13,349 nucleotides of DNA from Actinomycetales bacterium (GTDB lineage: Bacteria; Actinomycetota; Actinomycetes; Actinomycetales; Dermabacteraceae): the NCBI GenBank assembly GCA_012799425.1, contig JAAZLF010000585.1, forward strand, positions 1 to 13,349. Direction: 5' to 3'. The notes under the pieces were generated by a model. That model was not told the origin of the DNA and searched no databases. It saw nothing but the letters and a program-made list of their open reading frames with translations. This document shows positions 6,524 through 13,349 of the stretch, one piece after another; the first letter of the stretch is position 1; the number at the start of each line of letters is the position of its first letter. A program made the position numbers and the translations under genes.

Positions 6524-8400
6524 CCCTCCGGTCGGCCCTTGCGCCAGTACCCCATGAAGGAGACCTGGCGGCGGTCGATGCCGAGCTCGGAGACGAGGTG
6601 TCGGCGGAGGCTCTTGATGGTGCCGGCCTCACCGGCGAGCCAGGCGTAGAAGGCTCCCTGACCAGTGGTGGTCTCCCACAGGATGGTCGAGTCGATGTCG
6701 ATGTCCTCGAGTTCGGAGCTCGCCCCGCCGGGGTCCCCGGCCTCCTCGCGGAAGGCCTGCGCGCTGTCGCACATCAGCCGCTCGACCTCGGCGGTCATCA
6801 GCTCGCCGTGGGGGCGGTCGCCGCGGGCGAGCCAGGTGACCTGGACTCCGGAGCGGCTGAGGATCTGCTGCTCGTCGGAGGCGTGGGGAACCTCGATCAC
6901 CGCATGGCCGCTGATCGAGTCGGGCAGCGCTTCGAGGATCCCGCAGATGGCGGGCAGGGCGGTCTCGTCGCCTGCCAGGAGCACGGTGCGGGCGCTGCCG
7001 GGCCGGAACTCGATGCCGCCGTACTCGGGGCCGACGAGGTGCTTGTTGGGGCCGAGCATCACCAGGGTGTCGCCGACCTGGGCGGCGCTCGCCCAGCGTG
7101 CCGCGACGCCGCTTCCGAAGGTCTCCTCGGGCTCGAGGTGGAGCACGAAGTCCACATCGATCTCGGGATGCTCGGTGTGGTTGCCGGGATGGCCGGCGCC
7201 GCGCATCTCGCGCACGCTGTAGGTGCGCATCCAGCCGCGGTCGGCGGGTTCGATCTGCAGCCAGCGGCGGTACCAGTCGGCATGCGTGGCGGGATCCAGC
7301 ACTGCTCCGGGGCGCACGGAGGCGAAGTGGTCGGCGCTCGCCTCGGGTCCGGGGATGATCATCTTGATCCGGAGGTCCAGCGGGTGGCCGCCGGTGCCGA
7401 AGTGCACGAGGTCCGGGGAGGTGAAGGTGAGCCGCCGCAGGCTCCGGCCGAGCGGACGGACCGCGGCGACGGTGAGCTCGTAGGCGAGCTGTGGGCTGTG
7501 CTCGAGCGCCGGGACGAGCTCGGTGGTGGTCGGAGCGGGGCTCTGGGCGGTCGTGGTCATCGTGTCCTCCTGCAGTGCGGGGGCGGTCTCGGGCGCGGGT
7601 GCGGTGTCGGGTACGGGCCTGTCGCGGCCCAGGGGCAGCACCATCGGGGTGCCGGTGACGGGGTCGGGGATGACCCGGGAGTCGAGGGCGAACACCTCGT
7701 GGACCATCTGCTCGGTGATGACCTCCGCGGGGGCGCCCTCGGCGTAGATCTCCCCCGCTCGGACGGCGACCAGGTGATCGGCATAGCGGGAGGCGAGGTT
7801 GAGGTCGTGGAGCACGATCCCCACGGTGGTGCCCCGACTGCGGTTGAGGTCGCTGACCACGTCGAGCACCTCGAGCTGATGGGTGACGTCCAGGAAGGTC
7901 GTGGGCTCGTCCAGCAGCAGCACCTCGGTCTGCTGGGCGAGCGCCATCGCGATCCAGACCCGTTGACGCTGCCCGCCGGAGAGCTCCTCGAGCAGGCGGT
8001 CGGCGAGCTCGTCGGTGCGGGTCGCGGCGAGGGCGTCGGCCACGGCCTCCTCGTCCTCGGGCCGCCACTGCTGGAACAGCCCCTGATGCGGGAAGCGACC
8101 CCGGGAGACCAGCTCGCGCACGGTGACCCCGTCAGGGGCGATCGGGGTCTGCGGGAGCAGGCCGAGGCGCCGGGCGAGCTCCTTGCCCCGCAGGGAGCGC
8201 AGATCCTTCCCGTCGAGCACCACGCTGCCGGAGCGGGGCGTGAGCAGGCGGGACATCCCGCGCAGGAGCGTGGACTTCCCGCAGCCGTTGGCGCCGACGA
8301 TGATCGTCACCGCCCCCTCGGGCAGGGACAGGCTGAGGTCGCGCACGATGTCGCGGCGGTCGTAGGCCAGGTGCAGGTGCTGTGCGTGGATCAGTGCCAT
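6520..8400 (-). CDS. In-frame fusion: ferric-siderophore ABC ATPase with siderophore-interacting FAD reductase
   Basis: One uninterrupted frame encodes 626 residues. Residues 1-258 are a FepC/FecE-type ATPase: Walker A GANGCGKST (36-44), Q-loop Q84, signature LSGGQ (140-144), Walker B LLLDEP (161-166) and H-loop H198. A Pro/Ala-rich linker follows (about 259-305). The second half is a siderophore-interacting protein (FAD_binding_9 plus SIP domains). Numbered from the internal Met281, it has FAD motif RTYSVR (112-117), GDETALPA (197-204), WLAGEAG (307-313) and a C-terminus containing VSFMGYWRKG. The ATPase powers siderophore import; the reductase releases iron from ferric siderophore in the cytoplasm using a reduced nucleotide. 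Start ATG 8400 has GGAAGG eight bases upstream and lies five bases after the stop of the permease gene. Normally these are two proteins. A strong internal ribosome site at the junction means a separate reductase may also be made. Extending the frame upstream of 8400 only reads the permease in the wrong phase. Confidence 0.88.
   Translation of the reverse strand: MALIHAQHLHLAYDRRDIVRDLSLSLPEGAVTIIVGANGCGKSTLLRGMSRLLTPRSGSVVLDGKDLRSLRGKELARRLGLLPQTPIAPDGVTVRELVSRGRFPHQGLFQQWRPEDEEAVADALAATRTDELADRLLEELSGGQRQRVWIAMALAQQTEVLLLDEPTTFLDVTHQLEVLDVVSDLNRSRGTTVGIVLHDLNLASRYADHLVAVRAGEIYAEGAPAEVITEQMVHEVFALDSRVIPDPVTGTPMVLPLGRDRPVPDTAPAPETAPALQEDTMTTTAQSPAPTTTELVPALEHSPQLAYELTVAAVRPLGRSLRRLTFTSPDLVHFGTGGHPLDLRIKMIIPGPEASADHFASVRPGAVLDPATHADWYRRWLQIEPADRGWMRTYSVREMRGAGHPGNHTEHPEIDVDFVLHLEPEETFGSGVAARWASAAQVGDTLVMLGPNKHLVGPEYGGIEFRPGSARTVLLAGDETALPAICGILEALPDSISGHAVIEVPHASDEQQILSRSGVQVTWLARGDRPHGELMTAEVERLMCDSAQAFREEAGDPGGASSELEDIDIDSTILWETTTGQGAFYAWLAGEAGTIKSLRRHLVSELGIDRRQVSFMGYWRKGRPEG
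7558..7571 (-). promoter_or_regulatory. Internal ribosome-binding site and in-frame ATG for a free siderophore reductase
   Basis: On the minus strand AGGAGG (7571-7566) is followed five bases later by ATG at 7560-7558, which is in frame with both fused domains. Translation from here would give a 346-residue siderophore-interacting protein, the normal size for the family. This is the best Shine-Dalgarno match at this locus, which suggests it was, or still is, the start of a separate gene whose upstream neighbour lost its stop codon. Confidence 0.65.
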
Positions 8401-8405
8401 CGGGG

Positions 8406-9404
8406 TCACCTTCCGTTCGCTGAGGACGAGGTGCGGGTCAGGAACCACAGCAGGAACGGTGCACCGAGCGCGCCGGTGATGACGCCGGCGGGCATGTCGG
8501 TGGCGCCGAAGGCGTTCTGACCCAGGAAATCGGCGAGCAGGACGATCGTGGCGCCGATGGCTGCTGCGACCGGGAAATGGGCGCGGCCCACGAGCATGCG
8601 CGCCAGCGGTCCGGAGAGGAAGGCCACGAACGACAGCGGTCCGGTGACCGCGACGGTCAGCGCCGACAGCAGCACTCCCACCAGGATCAGGGCGATCCGG
8701 GTGCGGGGCACGGCCAGGCCGAGCGAGGTGGCGGTGTCGTCTCCCAGCTGGAGCACCCTCAGCCGGGCCACCAGCACCGCCAGCAGCGGGATGAGGACCA
8801 CCGGGGCGAGCGCGAGGACGCGGGCCCGTTCCCAGGTCGCCGAGGACAGCGAGCCGATCATCCAGTGCATGACATCCCCCGCGGTGCGGGTGTCGATGCG
8901 GGTGAGCAGGTAGCTGATCAGTGCACTGAGCGCCGCGCCGACGCCGACTCCCACCAGCACGAAGCGGTTGTCGACCGCGCCGGCGGAGCCGCGCCGGCCG
9001 GCGCCGGCGGCAGCCAGGGTCACCGTCGCGGAGAGCAGGCCCCCGCCCAGGGCGCACCAGAACAGCATCGCTCCGGAGGCCTGGAGGACGGCGATGGCGA
9101 TCACGGCGCCGGCGGAGGCGCCGAGGGTCACGCCGATCACGTCGGGGCTCGCCAGCGGATTGCGCAGCAGGGTCTGGAAGATGGTGCCGGAGAGCCCGAA
9201 GGAGATGCCGGCCAGGATCGCGACCACCGCGGTGGGCAGGCGCGAGTCCATCACGATGAAGGAGATCCCGGGGATCTCCTCCCCCATGAGCACGGCGAGG
9301 GCCTCGCGCGCGGGCACCACCGGGCTGCCCAGCAGCACGCTGGCCACGGCGGCGACGATGACGAGCACGGCGAGGCCGATCAGGGACAGCGCGCCGCGGT
9401 TCAC
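8406..9404 (-). CDS. FecCD-type ferric-siderophore ABC permease, second subunit
   Basis: This is a 332-residue, very hydrophobic inner-membrane protein. The FecCD pattern FQTLLRNPLASPDVIGVTLG sits at residues 76-95. A cytoplasmic ATPase-coupling loop, GPLSFVAFLSGPLARMLVG, lies at about 252-270, and about nine or ten membrane helices are likely. FAFLSG-like loops without the usual PH pair occur in FepG-type subunits, so a FepG-like role is plausible; the substrate cannot be read from sequence. GTG 9404 is chosen because it overlaps the stop of the preceding permease in a GTGA arrangement, has AGGTGG four bases upstream, and begins right at the first membrane helix. A longer frame reaching 9665 only adds an arginine/proline-rich shadow of the preceding gene. 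The overlap implies translational coupling. It pairs with the other permease to form the transport channel. Confidence 0.92.
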   Translation of the reverse strand: MNRGALSLIGLAVLVIVAAVASVLLGSPVVPAREALAVLMGEEIPGISFIVMDSRLPTAVVAILAGISFGLSGTIFQTLLRNPLASPDVIGVTLGASAGAVIAIAVLQASGAMLFWCALGGGLLSATVTLAAAGAGRRGSAGAVDNRFVLVGVGVGAALSALISYLLTRIDTRTAGDVMHWMIGSLSSATWERARVLALAPVVLIPLLAVLVARLRVLQLGDDTATSLGLAVPRTRIALILVGVLLSALTVAVTGPLSFVAFLSGPLARMLVGRAHFPVAAAIGATIVLLADFLGQNAFGATDMPAGVITGALGAPFLLWFLTRTSSSANGR

Positions 9405-10396
9405 AGCCCCACCTGCCTGCGCGAGCGGATCAGCACGATGAACACGGGCACGCCGATCAGCGCGGTCATCACGCCGACCTGCACCTCGGCGGGCGGGGCG
9501 ATCACGCGGCCGATCACGTCGGCGAGGAGGATCAGCACCGGGCCGGCCAGGAGCGTCAGCGGCACGATGCGGCGGTAGTCGCCGCCGACGAGCAGCCGGA
9601 CCGCGTGCGGGACCACCAGGCCGAGGAAGCCGATGGGGCCGGCGAGGGCCACGGCCGCGCCGCACAGCAGGATGATCGCGATGCCGAGCCCGGTCCTGGC
9701 GACCTTGACGTTGACGCCCAGTCCGACGGCCGCGTCGTCGCCCAGGGACAGGGCGTTCAGGGTGGGGCCTGCCAGCAGCACGATCAGCAGTCCTGCGCCC
9801 ATGAAGGCGCCCACCGTGGCGACCTCCGGGAGGCTGCGGGCGCCCAGCGTGCCGACCTGCCAGAACCGCATCCGGTCCAGGGAGCTCTGGTCCAGCAGGA
9901 CCAGGGCGTTGATGACGGAGCCGAGCCCTGCGGTGACCGCGGCGCCGGCGAGGGCGAGCTTGACCGGGGTGGCTCCGTCCCTCCCCAGCGAGGAGACGGC
10001 GTAGACCACCACGGTGCCGATCGCGGCGCCGACGAAGGCGAAGGCCATGAACTCGGTGACGGTCGAGATCGACAGCAGGTAGATGCCCGTCACCACGGCC
10101 GCTGCGGCACCGGCGTTCAGCCCCAGGATGCCCGGGTCGGCGAGGGGGTTGCGGGTCATGCCCTGCATGGCGGCACCGGCCACGGCGAGGGAGCCGCCGA
10201 CGGCGATGCCCGCGACCGTGCGTTCGAGCCGGGCGCGGATCACCACGTGATCCGTCAGCGCCGGATCGAACGCGGTCAGCGCCGCCCAGACCGTGTCAGG
10301 GCCCACGGTGCGTGCCCCGATCAGCAGGGACAGCCCGCTCGCCGCCACCAGGGCGAGGGCCCCGCCGGTGAGGGCGAGCAGCGGTGCACGGGCCAT
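9401..10396 (-). CDS. FecCD-type ferric-siderophore ABC permease, first subunit
   Basis: This 331-residue membrane protein has the family motif QGMTRNPLADPGILG (residues 78-92) and the ATPase-coupling loop GPIGFLGLVVPHAVRLLVG (about 252-271). Hydrophobic segments throughout fit the usual ten-helix BtuC/FecCD fold. It is the FepD-like half of a heterodimeric permease that passes ferric siderophore from the binding protein to the cytoplasm. ATG 10396 starts one base after the stop of the binding-protein gene, with a weak AGGG five bases upstream, consistent with coupled translation in one operon. Its last codons overlap the start of the second permease gene. The specific siderophore cannot be inferred. 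Confidence 0.93.
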   Translation of the reverse strand: MARAPLLALTGGALALVAASGLSLLIGARTVGPDTVWAALTAFDPALTDHVVIRARLERTVAGIAVGGSLAVAGAAMQGMTRNPLADPGILGLNAGAAAAVVTGIYLLSISTVTEFMAFAFVGAAIGTVVVYAVSSLGRDGATPVKLALAGAAVTAGLGSVINALVLLDQSSLDRMRFWQVGTLGARSLPEVATVGAFMGAGLLIVLLAGPTLNALSLGDDAAVGLGVNVKVARTGLGIAIILLCGAAVALAGPIGFLGLVVPHAVRLLVGGDYRRIVPLTLLAGPVLILLADVIGRVIAPPAEVQVGVMTALIGVPVFIVLIRSRRQVGL

Positions 10397-10397
10397 C

Positions 10398-11444
10398 TCA
10401 GCCCTGCGAGGCGTGGACGGCGTCGAGCACGGAGGGCACGACGTTCTCGATGGCCCACGGGAGGCTGAGCGCGCTGGCGGCGGAGATCGACAGGGTCAGG
10501 TGGTCGTCGTCGGTGATCACCAGTGCGCCGCTGGCCACGGAGGGGATCTGCGCGAACAGCGGGTTGTCCTGGAAGCTCTCGACGGTGTCGCCCGCGGCGC
10601 CCCAGGTGTAGAAGATGTCGCTGTCGAGCTCATCGGCCCGTTCGGCCGACCAGGTGAAGGCGAAGGCGCCGTCGTCCTCGGTGTTCTCGGTGACCACCTC
10701 GGCCTGGGTCATGCCGAGGGCGGTGAAGAAGCGGGGCCGGGTGTCACCGGCGGTGTAGATGTTGATCGAGTCGTCGGACAGTCCCAGGGTCCCGGCGATG
10801 AAGGTGGACTCCTTCACCTGAGGGTTCTCCTCGCCCACGGCGGCGAGCTGCGCGGTGACGTCCTCGATGATCTTCTCTGCCTCGGCGGCACGGCCGGTGG
10901 CGGCGCCGATCGCGGTCAGGGTGTCCTGCCAGGACGTGGTGTAGTTGGGGTCGACCGGGCCGATGGTGGGGGCGATCTTCGTGAGCTGGTCGTAGTCGTC
11001 CTGGGTGAGGCCCGAGTAGGCGGCGATGATCAGGTCGGGGGTCAGCGCAGCGATCTCGTCGAAGTTGACGCCGTCGTTCTCGGAGTAGGTGGCCGGGGCC
11101 GCGTCGCTGCCCCAGGGGGCGCCGAGCTCCTCGAGCGCGGTGTCGATCCAGTCCGTCGAGCTGTTGTCGTTGCCTCCCCATTCGACCAGGGGAACGCCGA
11201 CGGGGACGATGCCCAGCGCGAGGGCGCTGTCTGCGTTGACCCACGAGACGGTGGCGATGCGCACCGGCTCCTCGGTGATCTCCGTGGAGCCGTAGAGATG
11301 CTCGACGGTGACCGGGAAGGCCCCGGGGTCCGCGGACCCCGCCCCTGCTGCGGGTGTGTCGCCGCTCTCGGCCCCGCCGCAGGAGGCGAGGACGGGCGCG
11401 GACAGCAGGGGCAGCGCGATGAGTGCGCGACGCGAGAACTTCAC
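10398..11444 (-). CDS. Iron-siderophore substrate-binding lipoprotein
   Basis: This 348-residue protein belongs to the FepB/FhuD-type (peripla_BP_2) binding family. A signal peptide (KFSRRALIALPLLSAPVLA) ends in the lipobox LASC, making Cys22 the lipidated first residue of the mature protein, anchored outside the membrane. After a low-complexity Gly/Ala spacer comes FPVTVEHLYGSTEI and then PVRIATVSWVNADSALALG, the usual first-lobe start. LTPDLIIAAYSGL matches the conserved 'PDLI' strand. It captures ferric siderophore and delivers it to the permease pair. GTG 11444 is chosen because GGAGG lies about six bases upstream and the signal peptide begins at once. A longer frame to 11537 would make the iron box part of the coding region. 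It is the first gene of the operon. No siderophore biosynthesis gene is in the window, so imported (foreign) siderophores are possible. Confidence 0.93.
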   Translation of the reverse strand: MKFSRRALIALPLLSAPVLASCGGAESGDTPAAGAGSADPGAFPVTVEHLYGSTEITEEPVRIATVSWVNADSALALGIVPVGVPLVEWGGNDNSSTDWIDTALEELGAPWGSDAAPATYSENDGVNFDEIAALTPDLIIAAYSGLTQDDYDQLTKIAPTIGPVDPNYTTSWQDTLTAIGAATGRAAEAEKIIEDVTAQLAAVGEENPQVKESTFIAGTLGLSDDSINIYTAGDTRPRFFTALGMTQAEVVTENTEDDGAFAFTWSAERADELDSDIFYTWGAAGDTVESFQDNPLFAQIPSVASGALVITDDDHLTLSISAASALSLPWAIENVVPSVLDAVHASQG

Positions 11445-11510
11445 AGGGGCTCCTCCGAGAGGGCGGCGCGCCGGCCGGTGATCCGGTCGAGCTCCGAGGG
11501 TGCGGGCAAG

Positions 11511-11529
11511 TAAGGCGAGCCTGACCTTA
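11511..11529 (-). promoter_or_regulatory. DtxR/IdeR-type iron box over the siderophore operon promoter
   Basis: Read on the minus strand, the 19-base imperfect palindrome TAAGGTCAGGCTCGCCTTA matches the DtxR/IdeR consensus TTAGGTTAGGCTAACCTAA at 14 of 19 positions by direct comparison. It lies 67 bases upstream of the binding-protein start codon. In iron-replete cells the Fe(II)-loaded repressor would be expected to block the promoter, turning the operon on under iron limitation. The regulator gene itself is not in the window. Confidence 0.82.
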
Positions 11530-11553
11530 TTCCGCAAGCCCGCCGGGGCGCAA
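11524..11553 (-). promoter_or_regulatory. Probable core promoter of the siderophore uptake operon
   Basis: On the minus strand TTGCGC (11553-11548) and TAAGGT (11529-11524) are separated by 18 bases and resemble -35 and -10 elements. The -10 element is the first six bases of the iron box, so repressor binding would cover both it and the expected start near 11517. The leader would be about 70 bases long. The -35 match is only partial. Confidence 0.5.
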
Positions 11554-11695
11554 TTGATCGGCGCAGATTCGTCCGCACCGCCTCCCCGCGCTGGTCATGC
11601 CAGGCGCGAATCCCGCCCGACGTGCGATGCAGGTCACTCCGCGGCGGCGCCGGGGCGCCCTGCCGGAGACCTCCGCCACCATCACGTCGCTCCGC
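11530..11695. other. Non-coding divergent region between the iron operon and the GlfT2-like gene
   Basis: Besides the siderophore promoter at its left end and the PHO-box promoter at its right end, this stretch shows no convincing gene. Open frames crossing it have arginine/proline-rich shadow composition and no ribosome-binding site in front. I see no RNA gene or terminator. Confidence 0.5.
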
Positions 11696-11723
11696 GTTCA
11701 TCCGTGGTTCACGTTGGTATAGT
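11696..11723 (+). promoter_or_regulatory. PHO-box-like promoter of the GlfT2-like gene
   Basis: Two adjacent 11-base units, GTTCATCCGTG (11696-11706) and GTTCACGTTGG (11707-11717), are followed directly by TATAGT (11718-11723). This is the same layout as at 4648-4675; over 30 aligned bases the two sites share 22. It fits the direct-repeat PhoP operator of Streptomyces. The expected transcription start is near 11730, giving a leader of about 110 bases. Confidence 0.68.
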
Positions 11724-11802
11724 CGCGAGATCACAGGCCCTGCCGATACATCGCAGCGGCCATCACGCTCCCGCTCACCTCCCGCTCGGCGACTCCCCGG
11801 TG

Positions 11803-11814
11803 ACCGGGCCCGGT
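11803..11814. repeat. Twelve-base perfect palindrome in the GlfT2-like leader
   Basis: ACCGGGCCCGGT is its own reverse complement and lies 16 bases before the AGGAGG ribosome-binding site. It could be a protein-binding site or a small RNA structure, but in G/C-rich DNA a palindrome of this length can arise by chance. Confidence 0.3.
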
Positions 11815-11839
11815 CCCGCCGACATCATCAGGAGGATGG

Positions 11840-13349
11840 ATGCTGGACGCGTCATGCGGCCGCCGCCCCCCGGGCGGATCGGCGCCGACGGATCAGCCCT
11901 CGCCGGCCACGCACTCGACCGTTCTGCAGTCCACGGACCATGCCTCCTCCCCCGCCCTGTGGGGCGAGGTCTTCCCCGCATCGGTGTGGCGGAGGGTGCT
12001 GGACGAGCGCACGGTGACCGTCGCCGTCGACACGCCGGGCACGACCCTGCGCGGAGCCCGTGGCGGGCACGAGGCCCGCCTCGCCCCGATCCCGGAGGGC
12101 GGCCGCACGCTCACCGCGGCCGAACTCGCCCAGGAGTGGCTCTGGGTGGAGGGAGGCGAAGGGACAGCGACCTGGAGCATCCAGGAGAGCCTCGACCTTC
12201 CGCCCGTCACGGTGGTGATGCCCACCTTCCGCCGCGAGGACGACGCGATCACCCAGATCCGCCGCTTCCTGGAGATGGACACCGTCACAAAGGTCATCGT
12301 GGTGGACCAGGGCGGCACGCTCGAGGCCCATGCGGCGTTCACCGCGCTGCGGGCACGGCACCCCGAGCTCCAGCTCGTCTCCCAGCCGAACCTCGGAGGG
12401 TCGGGAGGCTACGCGCGGGGCATGCTCGAAGCGGGGACCGATCCCGGTGCGGCGATCCTCCTCTCGGATGACGACGCCGTCCTCTCCGCGGAGTCGCTGC
12501 GCCGGATGCTGACCTACCAGGCGCTCGCCGCCCGGCCGACGATCATCGGCACTCCGCTGTTCTCCTCGCACCGCCCCACCCATCTGATCGCCCACGCCGA
12601 GACGGTCCGCACCGGAGCCTTCCAGTGGACCAAGGCGGACAGGGTGCGCGGCGCGATGGACCTGGACGGCACGTCCCCGTCGGACTGGGGCTTCCTCTCG
12701 CCGCGCGGGGAGGCGAACTACACCGGCTGGTGGGGGACGCTGCTGCCTCCCGGCACCGTCTCCGAGCTGGGCCTGCCCGCCCCCCTCTTCCTCAAGTGGG
12801 ACGATGCCGAGTACGGTCTGCGCGCCACCGCGCACGGGTACGACCACGCCGTGCTGCCGGGGACCGCCGTGCACCACCCGCCGTGGACCGCGTACCGCAC
12901 GCAGATGTCGTGGACCGCACGCGTGCTGCACCGCAACCGCCTCGCGATCGCCGCCGCCTACGACGCGGGCCCCGGCGTGATCGCCTCCTCCCTGCTCCAT
13001 CAGCTCAAGCACATCCTCGCCGGCCACCTGCTCACCGCCGAGCTGTGGGAGTCGGGCATCGAGGCGACCATCGCCGGGCCCGAGGAGTGGATGGGCACGG
13101 ATCTTCCGCATGCGCGGCGCGACAGCGCCGAGGTCCTCGAGCAGTGGCGCAGCGAGCATCAGGCGCCGCTGCGGACCGCCGCCACCCACGAGGCGCCGCT
13201 GCCGCTGGCGATGGCGCTGACCCGCGCGACCGCACGCATGATCCTGCCCGATGCGCCCTCCCGGATCGTGCTCGCCGTGCACGCCGACGAGGTCCACTGG
13301 CGCACCACGCTGGGCGGCGACACCGTGCTCATCGTCGATGACGAGGGCA
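11840..13349 (+). CDS. glfT2: GlfT2-type galactofuranosyltransferase (C-terminus beyond the right edge)
   Basis: 503 residues are visible with no stop. The N-terminal beta-domain motif FPASVWRR (45-52) resembles FPASYWRR of mycobacterial GlfT2. The GT-A domain starts at VTVVMPTFRR (123-132). VDQGG (155-159), QPNLGGSGGYARGM (182-195), the metal-binding DDD (210-212), YTGWWGTLLP (294-303), FLKWDDAEYGLRA (317-329, with the probable catalytic base) and VHHPPW (344-349, probable metal-binding His) follow in family order. GlfT2 adds galactofuranose from UDP-galactofuranose to a lipid-linked galactan at the inner face of the membrane. M. tuberculosis GlfT2 has about 637 residues, so roughly 130 are missing here. 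ATG 11840 follows AGGAGG by four bases and is the only sensible in-frame start; the ATG four bases earlier is out of frame. The acceptor and polymer are unknown, and other galactofuranosyltransferases of the family are possible. Confidence 0.87.
   Translation, partial: MLDASCGRRPPGGSAPTDQPSPATHSTVLQSTDHASSPALWGEVFPASVWRRVLDERTVTVAVDTPGTTLRGARGGHEARLAPIPEGGRTLTAAELAQEWLWVEGGEGTATWSIQESLDLPPVTVVMPTFRREDDAITQIRRFLEMDTVTKVIVVDQGGTLEAHAAFTALRARHPELQLVSQPNLGGSGGYARGMLEAGTDPGAAILLSDDDAVLSAESLRRMLTYQALAARPTIIGTPLFSSHRPTHLIAHAETVRTGAFQWTKADRVRGAMDLDGTSPSDWGFLSPRGEANYTGWWGTLLPPGTVSELGLPAPLFLKWDDAEYGLRATAHGYDHAVLPGTAVHHPPWTAYRTQMSWTARVLHRNRLAIAAAYDAGPGVIASSLLHQLKHILAGHLLTAELWESGIEATIAGPEEWMGTDLPHARRDSAEVLEQWRSEHQAPLRTAATHEAPLPLAMALTRATARMILPDAPSRIVLAVHADEVHWRTTLGGDTVLIVDDEG

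Noticed and set aside
6598..8520. Plus-strand open frame of 640 codons
   Set aside because: It is antisense to the ATPase-reductase gene, with shadow composition and no family motifs.
8401..9057. Upstream extension of the ATPase-reductase frame to 9057
   Set aside because: The added residues are the permease gene read in the wrong phase. The ATPase begins naturally at ATG 8400 with a good ribosome-binding site.
9405..9665. N-terminal extension of the second permease to 9665
   Set aside because: The extension is Arg/Pro-rich and overlaps the first permease; GTG 9404 with the GTGA overlap is far more typical.
11445..11537. N-terminal extension of the binding protein to 11537
   Set aside because: It would precede a complete lipoprotein signal peptide and run through the iron box and predicted transcription start.
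11500..12471. Plus-strand open frame of 323 codons
   Set aside because: It crosses the iron and PHO-type promoter sites and then reads the GlfT2-like gene out of phase, with proline/arginine-rich composition.
11852..13297. Minus-strand open frame of 481 codons
   Set aside because: It is antisense to the GlfT2-like gene, whose conserved motifs appear in order on the plus strand.

Overview
The window is high-GC DNA with strong G/C preference at third codon positions, GTG starts, overlapping stop/start pairs and actinobacterial regulatory motifs (a DtxR/IdeR-type iron box and Streptomyces-type PHO boxes). Together with the gene families this points to an actinobacterium, probably a Micrococcales member. 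A Brachybacterium-like source is a guess from general gene content and is not proven here.

Layout from left to right. (1) From the left edge to about 3020, on the minus strand, is most of a JetC/MksB-like SMC ATPase, the motor subunit of Wadjet anti-plasmid systems; its C-terminal head lies outside the window. (2) From about 3091 to 6507 are two divergently transcribed Stealth-family sugar-phosphate transferases, one on each strand, separated by a short promoter region. (3) From 6520 to 11444, on the minus strand, is a compact ferric-siderophore uptake operon: lipoprotein binding protein, two FecCD permeases, and one long gene in which the ABC ATPase continues in frame into a siderophore-interacting flavoreductase. 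An iron box overlies its promoter. (4) From 11840 to the right edge, on the plus strand, is a GlfT2-type galactofuranosyltransferase, truncated by the window.

Two observations stand out. First, the plus-strand Stealth gene and the GlfT2-like gene have matching promoters: two 11-base GTTCA(C/T)-type direct repeats directly abutting a TATAGT -10, the form of a PhoP operator, each followed by a leader of about 110 bases. This suggests that the two cell-surface glycopolymer genes share phosphate control although an iron operon lies between them. Second, the ABC ATPase and the siderophore reductase form one uninterrupted reading frame, yet a strong Shine-Dalgarno sequence and an in-frame ATG sit at the junction. 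The locus could therefore make a fusion protein, a free reductase, or both.

The JetC-like gene is preceded by a Stealth gene and not by the jetA and jetB genes that normally precede it, so the defence operon is rearranged, split or incomplete. No RNA genes, insertion sequences or CRISPR arrays were seen.
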